NCBI RefSeq assembly: GCF_030936135.1
Contig: NC_082637.1
Coordinates: forward strand, 44,309,821-44,373,820
Source of the DNA: Gavia stellata
Taxonomy: Eukaryota > Chordata > Aves > Gaviiformes > Gaviidae
DNA: 64,000 nucleotides
Direction: 5' to 3'
Below are positions 24,101 to 37,589 of this stretch, in pieces (position 1 is the stretch's first letter; each line of letters opens with the position of its first letter). Below the pieces are notes generated by a model. The model ran no database searches. It was not told where the DNA came from and saw only the letters and a program-made list of their open reading frames with translations. The position numbers were made by a program, and so were the translations under genes.

Positions 24101-27100
24101 TCCCAGTTCAGAAGAACAAGATGCCAACTCACTGTATGTCTTTCATCTCAAAAGAGCAAGTTTAAGCACCCAGACAACACTAGTTGCCAAAAAGATTCTT
24201 AACCCTGAAGAAGCTATTTTCTACAGAGTGGGCCAGAAGGATCATTTTCCAGATATACAGCATCTAACTTGAAGACTTCTGCTGTTGTACCACATCCAAG
24301 GAAAAAAAACTTATCTTCCTCTGGTTCACTTTACAATTAGAAAACGTATGAAATAAGGAGTTACACATGAACCACACAATTTCAAAGTAGCTATAATGCA
24401 AGCAGAAGAGTTTCAATGCTCCTTTCCTTCCTTATGCTGTATCCAGATGCATTTCTCAGATTTTTTGATCCAAATAATTGTTCCTTGTATTTAAGGGGCT
24501 AACCTTTCATTTTTTTTCAATGTAACTTGTAATTCAGAAATGTGTTAAAAGGTGGCACCATTTTCAATTGTAAAATAGCTACATGAGAGAAAAATATAAT
24601 CTTCTGACCATTTATAGATTCTTTCTGCCATAAAAATAAGTAAATTATTTTGATACATCTGTCATTTTAAGGTAATTATTATTGCACTTGGGTTGTATAA
24701 GGCAGTATGTTCAGTTAAAAACTGTGTTACAGTGAATAGTGTCACTGTTGGGTAGACTTTAATGTTGACAGTTTAGCCTGGCTGATATCTAGTGATTCAT
24801 GAAGATAAGCTCATTATAATTTTAATAAGGAAACTGTATATCACATGAAGGAAAAAAACCAAAGGAAGATTTAGCTGGAGTGTCAGGAAAAATTGTTATA
24901 AGAATACAGAATAATTACATTTATTTTTCAGAAGAACAAATATATGGCAGACTGTTAGACTGTTGTCTAACAAAAGAAATACTCTTTTTAGGATATTTTC
25001 ATGGGTTAAGAGCAGGAGGAAAAAAGGAAAAGGATTAGACAGATAAATATTGCATAAACTATATTTCAAGGCTACATGAAAATTTTGGCAAATAGGATAA
25101 AGGGTCATTATACCTCTCCCTGTTTCTTTGTAGTTTTTCTCTAGGTAGACAGCTTTGAACTGTTTATGAACTGGAATCCAGAAACCATTTGTTATGTCTA
25201 AATATCCACAGAGAGCAACAATTTCTGGAAAACCACTTTACAATAGAATAGCCTAGAAAGAACAATGGAAAAGATACCATAACTGCTGTCCTTTTAATGA
25301 GACTTTTTATATTATTCTTGCTTGGGGATGAAAAATGTTAAGGTATGAGATTTATAATGGGAAAGGAATCCCACTTTCTGCACAGTTCCACTGTTCAGAA
25401 GGAGGTTCTGCAGTATCTGCAGAAATACATGCTCCAGATGGTGTGACTTACACATCCCCAGTATAAGCTTCCTTCTTTTACTGTGTGAAACAGTTTTCTC
25501 TGCAGTCTTTTCTGTAACCTGCAAACCCTTCATAGTATAGCTGAGAGCCTACCTTGTGGTTTGCAGACCGCTCACTCACCTCTTGTCTTTTTTCCTTTCC
25601 TCTCACTGTCCCATGCTTGTTCTGCAGCCGCACAATATTACCACCACCCCAAATACCTTCTGCTGTCTGTCATACAGGGGACTTTCACCTTATCGGAGTC
25701 ACCAGCACTAGCAAGGTACTTGTTTGCTCAGTGGTTCTTCAGTACTTGGTTGACATTTTGCACTTTCTTGTAATTTGACATGAGGCATTTCAGTATTTTC
25801 CCGTCTTCCACACAGAAAACCCATAGGAAAAGTCAGTTGAAAACGATGCAGTTTCTGTCTCTCTTACAAATTCTGACAAATGCCACTGCTTACAATGGAC
25901 ACTGATGGGGCCACCTTTCAGCACTGTCATATACAGAACTTCCCACTCAAACCAGAAAAGGGCATCACTTACTTCATTTTGGCAACTGAAGAAGGGTTTT
26001 CTCTTCCTCCCTCCAGCTGGCCTCCTTCTCACATGGGCACTTCTCTTGTCCGTGACACAGACTCATCAGGAAAATCTCATGGCAAGGGACACTCACAAAT
26101 GAAGTTGTGCTAATGCACAAGTCTTGGTGCTTCGGCATTAGCTTGTTTCTTTTCCCATAGGGAGATCAACATATTCTTACCCTACAGTTTCACTTCCTCC
26201 AGAGAATGAGAAGTGTTTGCAGGTCTCAAACACATGCATTTCTCCCCAACCCCTTTTAAAACAACCATTTGTCTTTTAGTCTGGGATCTTTAATGTAACA
26301 TTTTCATTTTTCAGGTAAAAGCAGCCTGAGATGCTGTAACTATAGACCTTAGATGTCCTCAGGAAATTCAAAGTGCTTTAGCTAAGCTGTTCTCAGTTTC
26401 AATAACGTGGGTGTTTGGAATTAGCACTTGTCACATTTATCTTATGTTAGAGTAGTTACAAATGCATCACTGAAACCATGACACTTTAACAAGCTGCCAG
26501 CATAGATTAGTAGTACCTAGTTTTTACATGGCATTTTAGCTGTGACTCTCAAAGCACGCTACAGAAGATGGTAAGCAACATGCCATTTAGCAGACAGAAA
26601 AGACTGAGAGACAGTGTGATGAAACAGCCTGCCAGAGGCTGCTCAGGAAAGCAGTTCCTGGCCACTGAAACCGGGGTCGGTAACATCCTGAATAAGGGTG
26701 CTCCCCACCTGCCTGCTGGCAAGCCTTCAGAAACACCTTGCAGCCATGCACCGAAGAGCTGGGTTTCCATGCCATGTTATGGATGTCAAGCTCCTGTTGC
26801 TGCAAAAGAGAAAAGGCAAGGCACAAGGCTCCCTACAGGAATCCATTTCTGCAGATTGGCCTTCTCCTAAAATGTTTTTTCAGCTCATTTTTCACCAGGA
26901 GTGCTTTGCCATTCTAGCACACTCCAGTGCCCTATTTTGAGAGTCCATTCAAACCCAATACTACTGCTGAAACCACTAGAAACCTTCCCAATTTATACCT
27001 GCAAACCAAAGTAAGACTAACCAAAATGTGCTCCCATATGAAAATGCCAGTAACCATTTTAAACAGCAATATATTTCTTTAGCAGATGATTACAAACTGG

Positions 27101-27683
27101 CTTTTGGCCAGTCACTCTAGTCCCCTGTGCTGTACCATATCTTCCTTCACTAGAGCAAATTGAAGCTTTTTTACTAATCTTGCAGTCTCTAGTGTTGATA
27201 AAAGTCAGGTTAAGCAGCAGGGAAAAAAAAAGCATATTTAAACATTCTTTTGATAGAACACAACAAAGGTAGTTTATGCCGGTTTAGGGGTAAGGTGGCA
27301 AAAATAGCATGACCCTAATTTTCAAAAGTCAACACCTTTTTTAAAAGTTTATTTCAAAACATCCTGGTGAGAAGGCTGTGGCTTGAACAAACAAAATTCC
27401 AACTACAGCTTTCAAGAAAGAGAAATCTGTGAAGGAGAACTGGATATCCAGAGCTGAAATTCTTGGCTACTTATAGGAGTAAGCAAATGCATAGCATGCA
27501 TAGAGGACCATGCTTAAGCAGCTTTGAATCCCTATACATCTGACATGTTTGAAGAATACCTGAAAGGCATCTCAGAGAGGACCACATCACTATCTAACAT
27601 CTTTACACCTGTGGGTGCCTCAGTACCACCTCTTCTGTCTTAGAAACACCTAAACATTTGCTAAGGCTGGAGAAGGGATTGGT

Positions 27684-27725
27684 GTGACACAGCATAGGCT
27701 TTCTGTGACACAGAATAGGCTTTCT
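27684..27725. repeat. 21-bp tandem duplication (two copies)
   Basis: gtgacacagcataggctttct is followed directly by gtgacacagaataggctttct, one mismatch in 21 bp. A partial third gtggcctattct follows. Confidence 0.9.
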
Positions 27726-30285
27726 GTGGCCTATTCTTTCTAAGTCTTTTTGCACACTTTGAAGAGCTGATTCGGCCATATGACATGGTTTAAGAGTACC
27801 TGGAGTGAGAATTAAAATCCTAATTTCCATACCCAGTGTACAGCACTCAAAATAGAGTGAAAAATACTGTCAGATCTACTTTTGAATTGTTGGACTTCTG
27901 TGGCAATGGTAGAGTTCAAAACAGAGCTCATGTTTCCCCCTTGAAATTATTCAATATGAAAGGAGCAAGAAAGAGATAAACTTTTAAAGGACAAAAAAGT
28001 TTTAAAAATATATTTCATAATAGCATTACATGGGGCTTCTAGTTTGAAGATTTCATGCTCATATTCTCCTGCGTAGATCAGTCTTCTCCGTTAGCCCAAG
28101 TTCTCCTGTGATGCATCACTTGTAGCTCACAGTGGTTGTGTTCCCCTCCCCACCCCACCAGTGAAGCCCAGTCAGGACTTGTGAGCACTAGGAAGAAGAG
28201 AAACCTGAGGACCTAGAAGGCTGCAGCATCTGAGAATAAAAAGAACTACATTTTCAACAACAAAAATAGATTTGCTGTGGAGAAGATAACATGCTTCTTG
28301 CCAAAAATTCAGATTTTCAGTTAGCCTTAGTTACAACCAGCAAACCCCTTTTTACTGGTAGAGGGCAACCAGCTATTCTAACGAAATTTCTGCAATTAAT
28401 CATTATAACAAAAAATAAAAAATTATCTAGGTAGATAACAATATGGAAGTAATACACACTTCTAAAGGAATTACTTTGCAAATGAGCAAGCTAATATATT
28501 TCTTGTACTATAATTTTCAATTTGCCAGCCTGACAGATAATGCACACTGAGATAAAATTATGAATTTTGGTGTCTAAGTAATTCTGTCCCCCCCTTGATA
28601 TTTACTGCATATATACACAAGTGCATGGAAGAAATGGAATCATTCAGTAAATCACACTTAAACTTCACAGACAGTATTTCATATTAAACTCTAGCTGTCA
28701 AAGAAGTAGTGAAGGTATCTATCGATATTTGTATCTGTGCATTGGTAAGTTTATGCATTTGCTCCTCGGTGAAGGCTTTTTTGGTTTGATTTGTGTCGTG
28801 TTTTGTTTGGTTTCTTTTTTTCCAAAACTTTGAGAAACTGGCAATAATGCTATCATTTTTGGCTAAGAAAGGAATTCACCATATTGTCTAGAGGAAGAGC
28901 TGAAAATAAGCAAAAGATAAAAGTAAGAATGTGAGATTCGAAGGCTTTAATGGCACATAAGATTGTACTCAAACCATCCCAGTCTTAACTTCATAAAAAA
29001 AAAAAAGAAATGGAAAAAACAACAGAAGTATTCACAAGGACAGTGTAGGATTATTTGTTCCAGCAAACACGGGAGTTCACAGTCATCTTATTCCCTGAGC
29101 TAATATTTGGAAAACACTGTATTCTAGAAGCAATTCCTAAAGCCCTCTACTTCCTCTTAAGACAGAGAAGGAGGAGGGAAGTGAAATTTCAGTCAGCATC
29201 ATGACCCATATAAAAGAAATACAGTAAGTAAAATTACTAAAATGATACTCCAAGGATTACTGTACTGAATAGATGTTGGATTTTTTCTTAAAGGACAAGG
29301 GTTATGAAAAAATGGTTCCAGGCTCACAGGATAATATTCACATTACTCTGAGTTACAAGCTCCATTTTCCTTTCTATGCCCCAAATCCAGTTCTATAGAA
29401 ATGCTCAACTTTTCGTTCCTAGTTTCTTCTTCATACTCTCCTCCTCATCTTTTTTCCTTACCAGTTTCTTCAAATCCTATTAGAGATGGTTAGGAAGAAA
29501 TTATTTTTCTCATCTGAACTAAAAGTTGGAAGCATTTTTTCATAGAGAAATGACAAATTTACTCTCCACCACAAAATTAAAAAAAAAAAAGGAGGAAATT
29601 CAAACATAATTATGTGCACTTTGTTTGCCAAAAATAGCTTTTTTTCTGTGCTTTCTTTAAAAAAAAAAAAGTTCAGTACATACTTTCCACTGAAGCTTAA
29701 GCTTTTAAACAAGAAAAAGTCAATCAGTTCCTACAAAACTCAGAAAGTCTCAATGCATAGGAGACTAATAAAAGGCTAACACAAAACGCACAAAAAAACA
29801 TGAATCCAAAAACTTGCCTTCATGAGAACATAACCATCTAAAACAGCAAAGTAGCCAACGGCAATCATTCTCCTGCAGTTTATTCCTGCTGACTGCATAA
29901 AGAAACCTAGTCCTTTGCTGAGTGTCCTTTCTTCTTCTCCAGCTCTTTCCTCATTGCCTTTCTTTTCCAGAGCCGTTTAGTTCCAGCTGAAACCCCTTTA
30001 AACAAAACTCGGGGTAGGCTGTAGGGAGTCACACCTGAGGCTCACTGCCTTCAGATGCGTAGCTAGGACAAGGTGAGCCTCTTTCTTGTTTAGAATTATT
30101 TTCAAAGCTGTAACTTTTAGCTGGAAATGAGGATGGGTGGCAATGATAAAGGTGACCCTTGATTCATAACTTTCCTTTTTTTAAGTCCTTCCCCAACCCT
30201 GGTGAAGGGATGCATATGGGGAAGGAAACTTTGTGCCACATGCGTATGCTCTCTGGGTAGGCAGTGGCTCAAAGCCAACAAAGTT

Positions 30286-30316
30286 ACTTTTGGTAACTTT
30301 TGCAGTTACCAAAAGT
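30286..30316. other. Perfect 12-bp-arm hairpin
   Basis: acttttggtaac, a 7-nt loop (ttttgca), then gttaccaaaagt. The arms are exact reverse complements. There is no poly-T run or gene end nearby and the stem is too short for a pre-miRNA. Confidence 0.8.
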
Positions 30317-32883
30317 GGCAGACACCGAATTTCAGCTTTCTGGCCTTTCTGGGAAGGGGTATTCGGCAGGACTCTGGTCACCTCCACATCCCCTGCTCCT
30401 CACCCACTTTCAGGGAAGTTCTTCCCATTTGCAGAAGTGCAGTTTCTAGGCCCTGGAACTTCCTCCTGTTCCTTCATCTCCCACATAAGTGGAAGCATCA
30501 ATCACATAACAAATATGTTAAAAACAATTTTCAGATTAGGAACAGTTAATTGAACCATTTACACACTTCACACTCCTGTCAATGCTGGGCATGCCACCTC
30601 CCTAGCTTGCTTTTGGATATCATTAAATACAACCCATCAGGTTGTTTTTGCATTGGTTGTAACAATGAAATTTTAATACGTATTTCCATTATTAAAAATG
30701 TTGCATGTATTTCTGGTGTTACTTATCCCTGGTTTTGTCAAATGCAGCTAAAAATCACATACACAATCACTATCATATCCTTGTTCCCAAATTATTACAC
30801 ATTTATTTGACAGTAACAGTTCTTGCCTTTTGCCTTATCTTCAATGAGAAGTACAGTTGCAATTAGCAAAAGGCTTGTGAACACAGAGCCATAACCATCC
30901 AGCTTTTGAAAAACAAAGCTAAAGTAGTACTGATGCAATTCAGCTTCCTTTCTGGAGGCTGACAGCTGTGTAAGATGCCTTTCAACACAGTGAGAAGAAG
31001 TATTTCCCCTCCTCACTCGTACTGAGTAACCTGGAGATGTAATTTATGATGGATTCACAAACAAAATGGTCAATGGTTCAGTACAAACCAAACATAAGCA
31101 GACACATTTCTAAACCTGTCCGTCATGCTGCTTACACAATCTGTTGATCCATTGAACAAATATATGTTGAAAGATTAGGCGGGAGTTGACTGCCATTCAG
31201 TAAGATAAATGTAGACTAGACTCATTTTCTGCCTGACTTAACACTTAAGGATTTGTATTAAAGGGGAGGGGGAGGGAATTCCAGCCACCTAGATCTTTGG
31301 AATGAGATTACCCTGCCAAGGACCTCACACAGAGGTCCCTACCAGCCCTCTTTCACATACTGAACCATCTGTTTTCTGAATAAAATTGCTAGGCAAGTGA
31401 ACTGGTACTCAAGGAGCACTAATTCTGGCTATTCATTTTTTTTCTTGGCAGAAGAGAAAAAAGGCAGAAGGATGAAGTAGTATGGGGTACAGTTGTAAGT
31501 TAAAAGCGCTAGCTGTGCTGTCATGGTCTTTGTTATACTGTTGTTTCACAAAAGAGTTGCAGGCTATCAAGCCAGAGAAAAAAACTGAAAACAATTAAGT
31601 GAGGAAAAGCATTCATGTTGCTTAGGGCCATCCCCTGGCATATAGTAAACCTAGTCTTTACTCAGCTTCTTCTTAGTGACAGTCCCTCTAAAAGAAGCAG
31701 CTTTCCTAGAGGAAGGCTCCTTGGGTCTTTCCAGAAAAATCCTTCACCAAAACAGATAATGCTTTTTGGAATTCAGGTCAAAGCATGTTTTGTTGAGATT
31801 AGAAGTAGCACCCAGTGGGAAAAGAGCTTGTTTTATGACTCATGTTTCCCACGAGACCTAGGAAACACTGGCATCCCCAGCAAAAAGGGCTACTAAAAGT
31901 TTAGGCGGGCAACCTGACAAGAGCTCCAACAGGTTTAAGCCATTTCAGGTAATTCATCATCATGAAGCCTTTTTTTTTCTGGCAAACCAAGAAATTCCAA
32001 CAAAAGAAGAAAGTTTCTCATCTCTTTTTATAAACTTCTGAGATGCAATCCTGAATATTTCAGGCATGTCTGCAACAGAGCCCTGAAGAGACTTTGAAGA
32101 GATAGTACATACAGCTGTTTTGTCAGGCAGACTTCGTTTTTAAAAACATGGTATAGGAAATGTGGTAAAATTCCAGGTTCACTGAAGTCAATGGCAACAT
32201 TTCCACAAGTTTCAACATATGCAAGTTTTTACAAGCTTACAAAACCAAAAATCTTTCCATTGGGTCTCCAAAGTTTGAATCCTACATGCTTCTGGGAATG
32301 TGTCTTACTGTAATGATTCCAGCAACTTATACCAGGTGTCTATCTTGTGCTCCTAGATCTCCTGGCAGAGATAAGTTACTCAGCATCTCAGAGCCTTCCA
32401 TCCCATGACATCTGAAGTGCACTTGTCAAGATTTTGGGACAAGTGACAATTTTCTAAGCCTCTTGATTCTAACATCTAACTCTTGCTCCATTTCTTACAC
32501 AAGACAATATTTGTCAGAAACAGGCTGAATATAGTTATCACTACACAACCCCTTGTCCTGTACACTCTCTTGGACCAACACTGGCATGTTCCCCTACGTG
32601 TTTTCCTACCTCACAAGTAAGAACAAACACCTTGCATGCATTAGTGCCTATTTCCCTTGTGTTATGGAGAAGCCACTCTTTCAAATACTTCTTTTTCCCA
32701 GAAAGAAGCTTCACCTAGGCCATCTCTCCACCTTTCTCCCAGTTCGTTTAATTTACTCTTTCTAAAGCAAATCCTGTGGTTTTTAGCATAGGATGCCTTT
32801 CTTTTTGTTTTGTTTCAACAAGTGGAGGCTAATGGAGTGCTGATCCTTACCGGGCACTACTGTAATACTGAAAGCAGCACCTC

Positions 32884-32947
32884 AATAAGCAAGCCCATTG
32901 TAAGATACAGCAAAAAATAAGCAAGCCCATTGTAAGATACAGCAAAC
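32884..32947. repeat. 32-bp tandem duplication (two copies)
   Basis: The unit aataagcaagcccattgtaa... continuing to acagcaaa occurs twice head to tail with a period of 32 bp, essentially without mismatch, so the duplication is recent or slippage-derived. Confidence 0.9.
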
Positions 32948-33134
32948 ACTGTCCAAACATTACTATGGTGGATTGCATCTCACTGTCTCATGTGCAAACA
33001 CTAGTCTCTGCATATTTAAGTTCAAATTCACTGCAGCAATTGAAGCATTTTAGAAAACTGCACCTAATACATATGATAACAAACCCAAGCATACTCAGTT
33101 TTCTAATACATTTGATATTACCATGGTACTCCTA

Positions 33135-33161
33135 CCCACCCCCCCACCCCCCACCCCCCCC
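33135..33161 (-). repeat. C-rich low-complexity tract
   Basis: Runs of C separated by single A on the plus strand, giving four G-runs on the minus strand. Low complexity; no coding meaning. Confidence 0.85.
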
Positions 33162-34787
33162 AATAATCTGTTCCTCCTTTGATCTTTGACTTGCTGTTGT
33201 GGTACCATACACATGGCAGATGGTTTATATGGTCCTGGGTACTACTGCGCTTTATTTTCCAGCTGTGTTGCTACCACAACACAGTGCGATTCTGCAACAG
33301 AAACAGATCAGACTTTGGCCCGTTACTGGGCTGTGAACAGTCTTGAGATTATGCTCTGCTGCATGACTATTATGATGCATACGGGGCAATGCAACTTTTC
33401 TCCTGTTATAGTTAAGGGTATTCAGTGTGAAAAAATACCAGACAGTGGCCAATAGCTAGAGTCTGAACTGGACTGACAGACACCTTCAAAGAGGACATGT
33501 TAGACGGCTGCTGCACTTGTTTTGAGAGGGGGAAAGCAACTCTGTTTTCAGCACCGAACAGCTTTTGTTAGAATCTGATCTACTTAAGTAAGCAAATGGA
33601 AACTTCATCCTATGACTTCCAATTTAAATATATTTATTTGATGTTTTGTCAATGAATTAATTAAATCAAATTGGGTAGTTCAGAGGACATGATCAATTTA
33701 AATGTCATACCCCTCTCCAGAATTACTTCCTTGCAACTAAACAAAGATACGGAAGAAAAAAAAGTACAAGCTTATTCTCTTCAGTTCCTTATCATGCTGC
33801 ATTAGACAACATCAGTTGACTTACTCATGTCAATACTTCTCCCATACATCCAGGGAATAGTCACACTATTTACTGCAAGTGACTTAGACAATAAGTTCCT
33901 AAAAGAAATGAAGGAAGGGGTGCAATACTATTTACATACTGAGAACTGCCCACTGTAGGAGCTCTTCTCATTGTAAATGGACAGAGTTCAGCTCCTTCAT
34001 CTTTTAGGAGGGATGAAATAGAGGGATGAAAGCTTGTTTTATTTTAAAAGTGACAAAAACAAGAAACCCTACAAAGCAGTGATACCCAGAACTATCTTTT
34101 TTACCGCACTCTTTCCCAAGTTTAAAAATAGACAGTGTCCCTTTCCAGATGAGTCAGTGAGTATCCTATTATTGTATATGCCTGTTCTGTTTCATTAGAA
34201 ATCTAATTTCCCAGTTTCTCAATAAAGTCACTATCAGGAAAGATCAGTAAATAACACCTAGTGCTCTTCCATGAGACGTTTGGATGCAAAGCACTGATGG
34301 TTTTCTGGTTTTTGGTTTTTTACTCAGATAGAATTCTTTTACATCATTAGTAGTAGGTATTATGAGCTTCTTTAGGGATCTAATTCTATCAGAATTAATT
34401 TGTATAAAAACATTTTATTTAGGTTGTCACAATTGCTTCAGCTTTAGCCTACTTTGATTAAACAACTAAATAAGAACAGCTGTCCCAGATTTTTGGTACT
34501 TTTGGCAAATCTGTAAAACAAATTAAAAAGAAAATTCAAAACAACAAAAAGGTATAGGAAGAAACAGTCTGAAAACATGGGCAAACAAAGACATCTAGCA
34601 TATTTAGGACCAATGTTTCTTTTTCAGTAAGTGAACCATCCATACTAAGAACAAGGCAGATACCCTGGCTGAATACATTACAACTACAGCTCCCTGTTAT
34701 TCAAATATCTAGATTAATCATAGACAAAAACCAATGTATTAGCTATCTCTAGATATCCTAAGCCAGCGATTCACAGGGTTGTACACT

Positions 34788-34966
34788 GGGGGAGGGAAGG
34801 AGGGAAGGAGGGAAGGAGGGAAGGAGGGAAGGAGGGAAGGAGGGAAGGAGGGAAGGAGGGAAGGAGGGAAGGAGGGAAGGAGGGAAGGAGGGAAGGAGGG
34901 AAGGAGGGAAGGAGGGAAGGAGGGAAGGAGGGAAGGAGGGAAGGAGGGAAGGAGGGAAGGAGGGAG
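34788..34966 (+). repeat. Long (AGGGAAGG)n microsatellite
   Basis: About 179 bp of nearly perfect 8-bp repeat agggaagg (equivalently a pyrimidine (CCTTCCCT)n on the minus strand), roughly 22 copies. It begins after gtacact and ends at gagaatg. The strand is entirely purine and has mirror symmetry. It reads as a low-complexity open frame on both strands, which is an artefact. The copy number may vary between individuals or be compressed in assembly. Confidence 0.98.
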
Positions 34967-37589
34967 AATGTGAGGAAGAAAGAATTGTTGAACAGTTTAA
35001 ATTCTTCAGGAAGAAAATAATCAGGCACTTGAGATTAGTTTGGCAGTACCAGGCTTTTTAACCTAGCCACTAAAATTATACTAGAAAAGAAAGCTACAAT
35101 ATGGTTCTAATGAATTCACTGGAGACAGTTTGCATTTTAAAGAAAACATAAACTTGACCATCTGGATTAAGTTACAGCAGATTGCTGAGTATTTTTCTTC
35201 CTTCAGTCCCACGTGTATGTCTAGCAACATCATATTTGGCACAGCAGTAACCTGTGATAGGCTCCATGGCTCTTTTGAAAGCCTGCTGGTACCTGTTCCA
35301 AACTTGGGAAGTCGAGTGGTAATCATCGTGATAAATGACAGTCAAGGAAAGCCTCATTTTGTATTTGTTTTGCTTAAGATAGCCACAACTATTGCTCTTT
35401 CTTTTCTTGATGCCATAACATATACTCAGCAAGTAGCATCTACAGACAGCCAAGTCAGTGTATCAGACCAGTTAGTGTCTAAAATGAGTGCTTTACACCA
35501 AGAAAAAAACAAGACAAAACAAGTACCTGCCCATAAGACCCCTGCTATTCATGAGCTCCTAGGAGTGCAAAATATGCATAGTTCAGGACTTATTTGAATT
35601 CATCACACTTTCTCCACTCTCCTCCAGATAGATGTATGTTCCAGTTTTTATCCCTACTCAGCTGAAAGGGGGAACAGACAAGATATATTTTTTATATTAG
35701 AATTAACAAACAACCACACAGAAAGCAACAAATAAAAGTACCCAGACAGCACAGAAGTGCTGAGTGGGAAGAAAAAAAAAGGTTCAACAGCTGCTGAAGT
35801 AGCTCAGTTCTTCATTCAGCACAAGGTACTTGCTCTTCACCACACTCAACAAAAATATGTACAACTTACAGCCAGATCAGGCTCATCTCTCCAAAAGCCC
35901 TTTAATTTTCCTTCCTGGGACTGGCAGACAGATTTGCCAGCTGCCAAAAGCAGGAATTTTACAAGCAGTACCTTACACTGTACTACACAAAGACTCTGAA
36001 GCTTCAAACACACTTAAATGCAATTTTTCAAGGATAACAAAAAGAAATCCTGTTTGAAACACAGGAAGGTGAGACCCAAAGTTTTGCCCAGAGAAGGAAT
36101 CCCACAGTGTTTTAAAACACCTGATTCAGCAGAAGGTAAGCAGCAGCATGAAGAATGTATTTATTATGTCTTGAGAACGCAGCACAGGTCACCCCTGCTT
36201 TCTGTTTACACTGCAGTGACCCCTGAAGCTTCTGGAGCAATTTGTTCAGCTGTGTCTACAAGCCATATTATGCACTGCATTTCATCTGGTAGGCCGCATT
36301 TTATCTTACCATCAATATCCACACATAGATTTTGATCTATGGTCATTACACTGGAAAAACAGTGTTTCTGCCTCACAGGAACTTTGCCTTGCAATTGATA
36401 ACTAGCAAATATAATCTGTGTATTTCAATGCCATGGTAGAGTACATGTCATCTAATTGGACAAGAACACAGTGAGGCTTTTACAATAGCCGAAGCTACAA
36501 GTAGCTGAATAAGGAGTAGGAGGAAAGTAGCCGTCTTAGGATCACCTCTGGTCCATCACACTGCATCTGGACACACACGCATATCAGACAGCAATGACAG
36601 TAGAGCTCAGTACTCCCAGCTCTTCCCCAGTATTTATGCCCAGAGGAAGATGGTCATGCAAGGATTGCTCTCCTTTTCAATCCATGAGATGGCCATGCAA
36701 GGATTGCTATCCTTTTCATTCCACGTTTTGTATTATTATCACTAGCCAAGCTCATTCCAGTGCATACAATGTTCCTGTTGCTGCTCAGGTTATGCAAAGA
36801 GCTTTTAGGACAACTTGGACACAATAAGAGCACATAACAGCTCTCTAGTGCTTTTGCAGTTCACCCAAGAATAAGTCCTTCTCCATAAAGCCAGTGCTGC
36901 ATGCAAGTGCTGTGCTTGGAGTTAAGGACAAGTCATCTCAGCTACTGCATGGAAGGTAGTGATTTATATACAGAAGAGTTTTAACAGTTCTCAAGGATGG
37001 AAACCACAATGGTATTTTTAAGGTACAAATTCCTTCTTCATAAAATGAAAGGGGAAAAAACATGACAGGATTTTACAGCCCACTCAAGACTGACTCATAT
37101 CCATGGAGGAGTTAAAATTATCATTCCTTTTTTCCCTACATAAGGTTGTCTTTTCCAGCTCCTCTCATCCCAGCTGATTACCACCTTTTCTGCTGTTTCC
37201 CCATGCCCATCTGATCTTTTCCCCTACTTCATCCCATTTGTCTTCTACTGCTCATCATGGCAGGTGATACACCTTGCCATCATTAGCAAGTGCAAGTTAC
37301 CACTCGTCCCACTCCAGTAGATGAGAAATACATAATAAAAACTGAGCAAGGACTACAAGTGAAACAGTGACGAGGAAGAAGACAGTCTCTCTTCTCTTGA
37401 AGAGTCCTAGGGAGAAAGAACAGCCCACAAATCATTCTGCCCCATCAAACTATTTCTGCCTGTCAGGACAGTGCACAGCTCTCTGGACTGCACAGCCAAC
37501 GGAGAAAAGGCAGCAGGCCTTATTTTGACTGGATTTAAAAAAAGAAAAAAAAAAGCCATAATGAGAATGGTTAGGCACTTAAACATGTT
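34967..37589. other. Intergenic DNA, no gene recognised
   Basis: The longest open frame (155 codons, plus strand, 35130-35597) has no recognisable motif, no splice logic, and overlaps a 93-codon frame on the other strand; I treat it as chance. A 39-bp tandem duplication is at 36650. Confidence 0.65.
36650..36727. repeat. 39-bp tandem duplication (two copies)
   Basis: Two adjacent copies of a 39-bp unit beginning atggycatgcaaggattgct, with a handful of substitutions between copies (atggtc/atggcc, gctctcc/gctatcc, tcaatccatg/tcattccacg). Confidence 0.88.

Larger units (their letters stand above)
21158..34787. other. Long intergenic stretch, no gene recognised
   Basis: 13.6 kb without a supported exon. 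About 22440-22960 is GC-richer, with several short overlapping open frames of no recognisable family. About 23290-23400, 24640-24840 and 28380-28560 look like candidate conserved non-coding DNA (clustered TAAT cores, GATA and an octamer-like ctttgcaaatga). Tandem duplications are at 27684 and 32884, the hairpin at 30286 and the C tract at 33135. Confidence 0.65.

Noticed and set aside
34771..35028. Long open frames on both strands with a repeating Ser/Phe/Pro or Gly/Arg/Glu pattern
   Set aside because: They are direct products of the 8-bp microsatellite; an 8-bp unit without stops is open in all frames.
35130..35597. 155-codon plus-strand open frame
   Set aside because: No family resemblance, low-complexity AT-driven composition, and a competing antisense frame; a chance frame of this length is expected in 64 kb.
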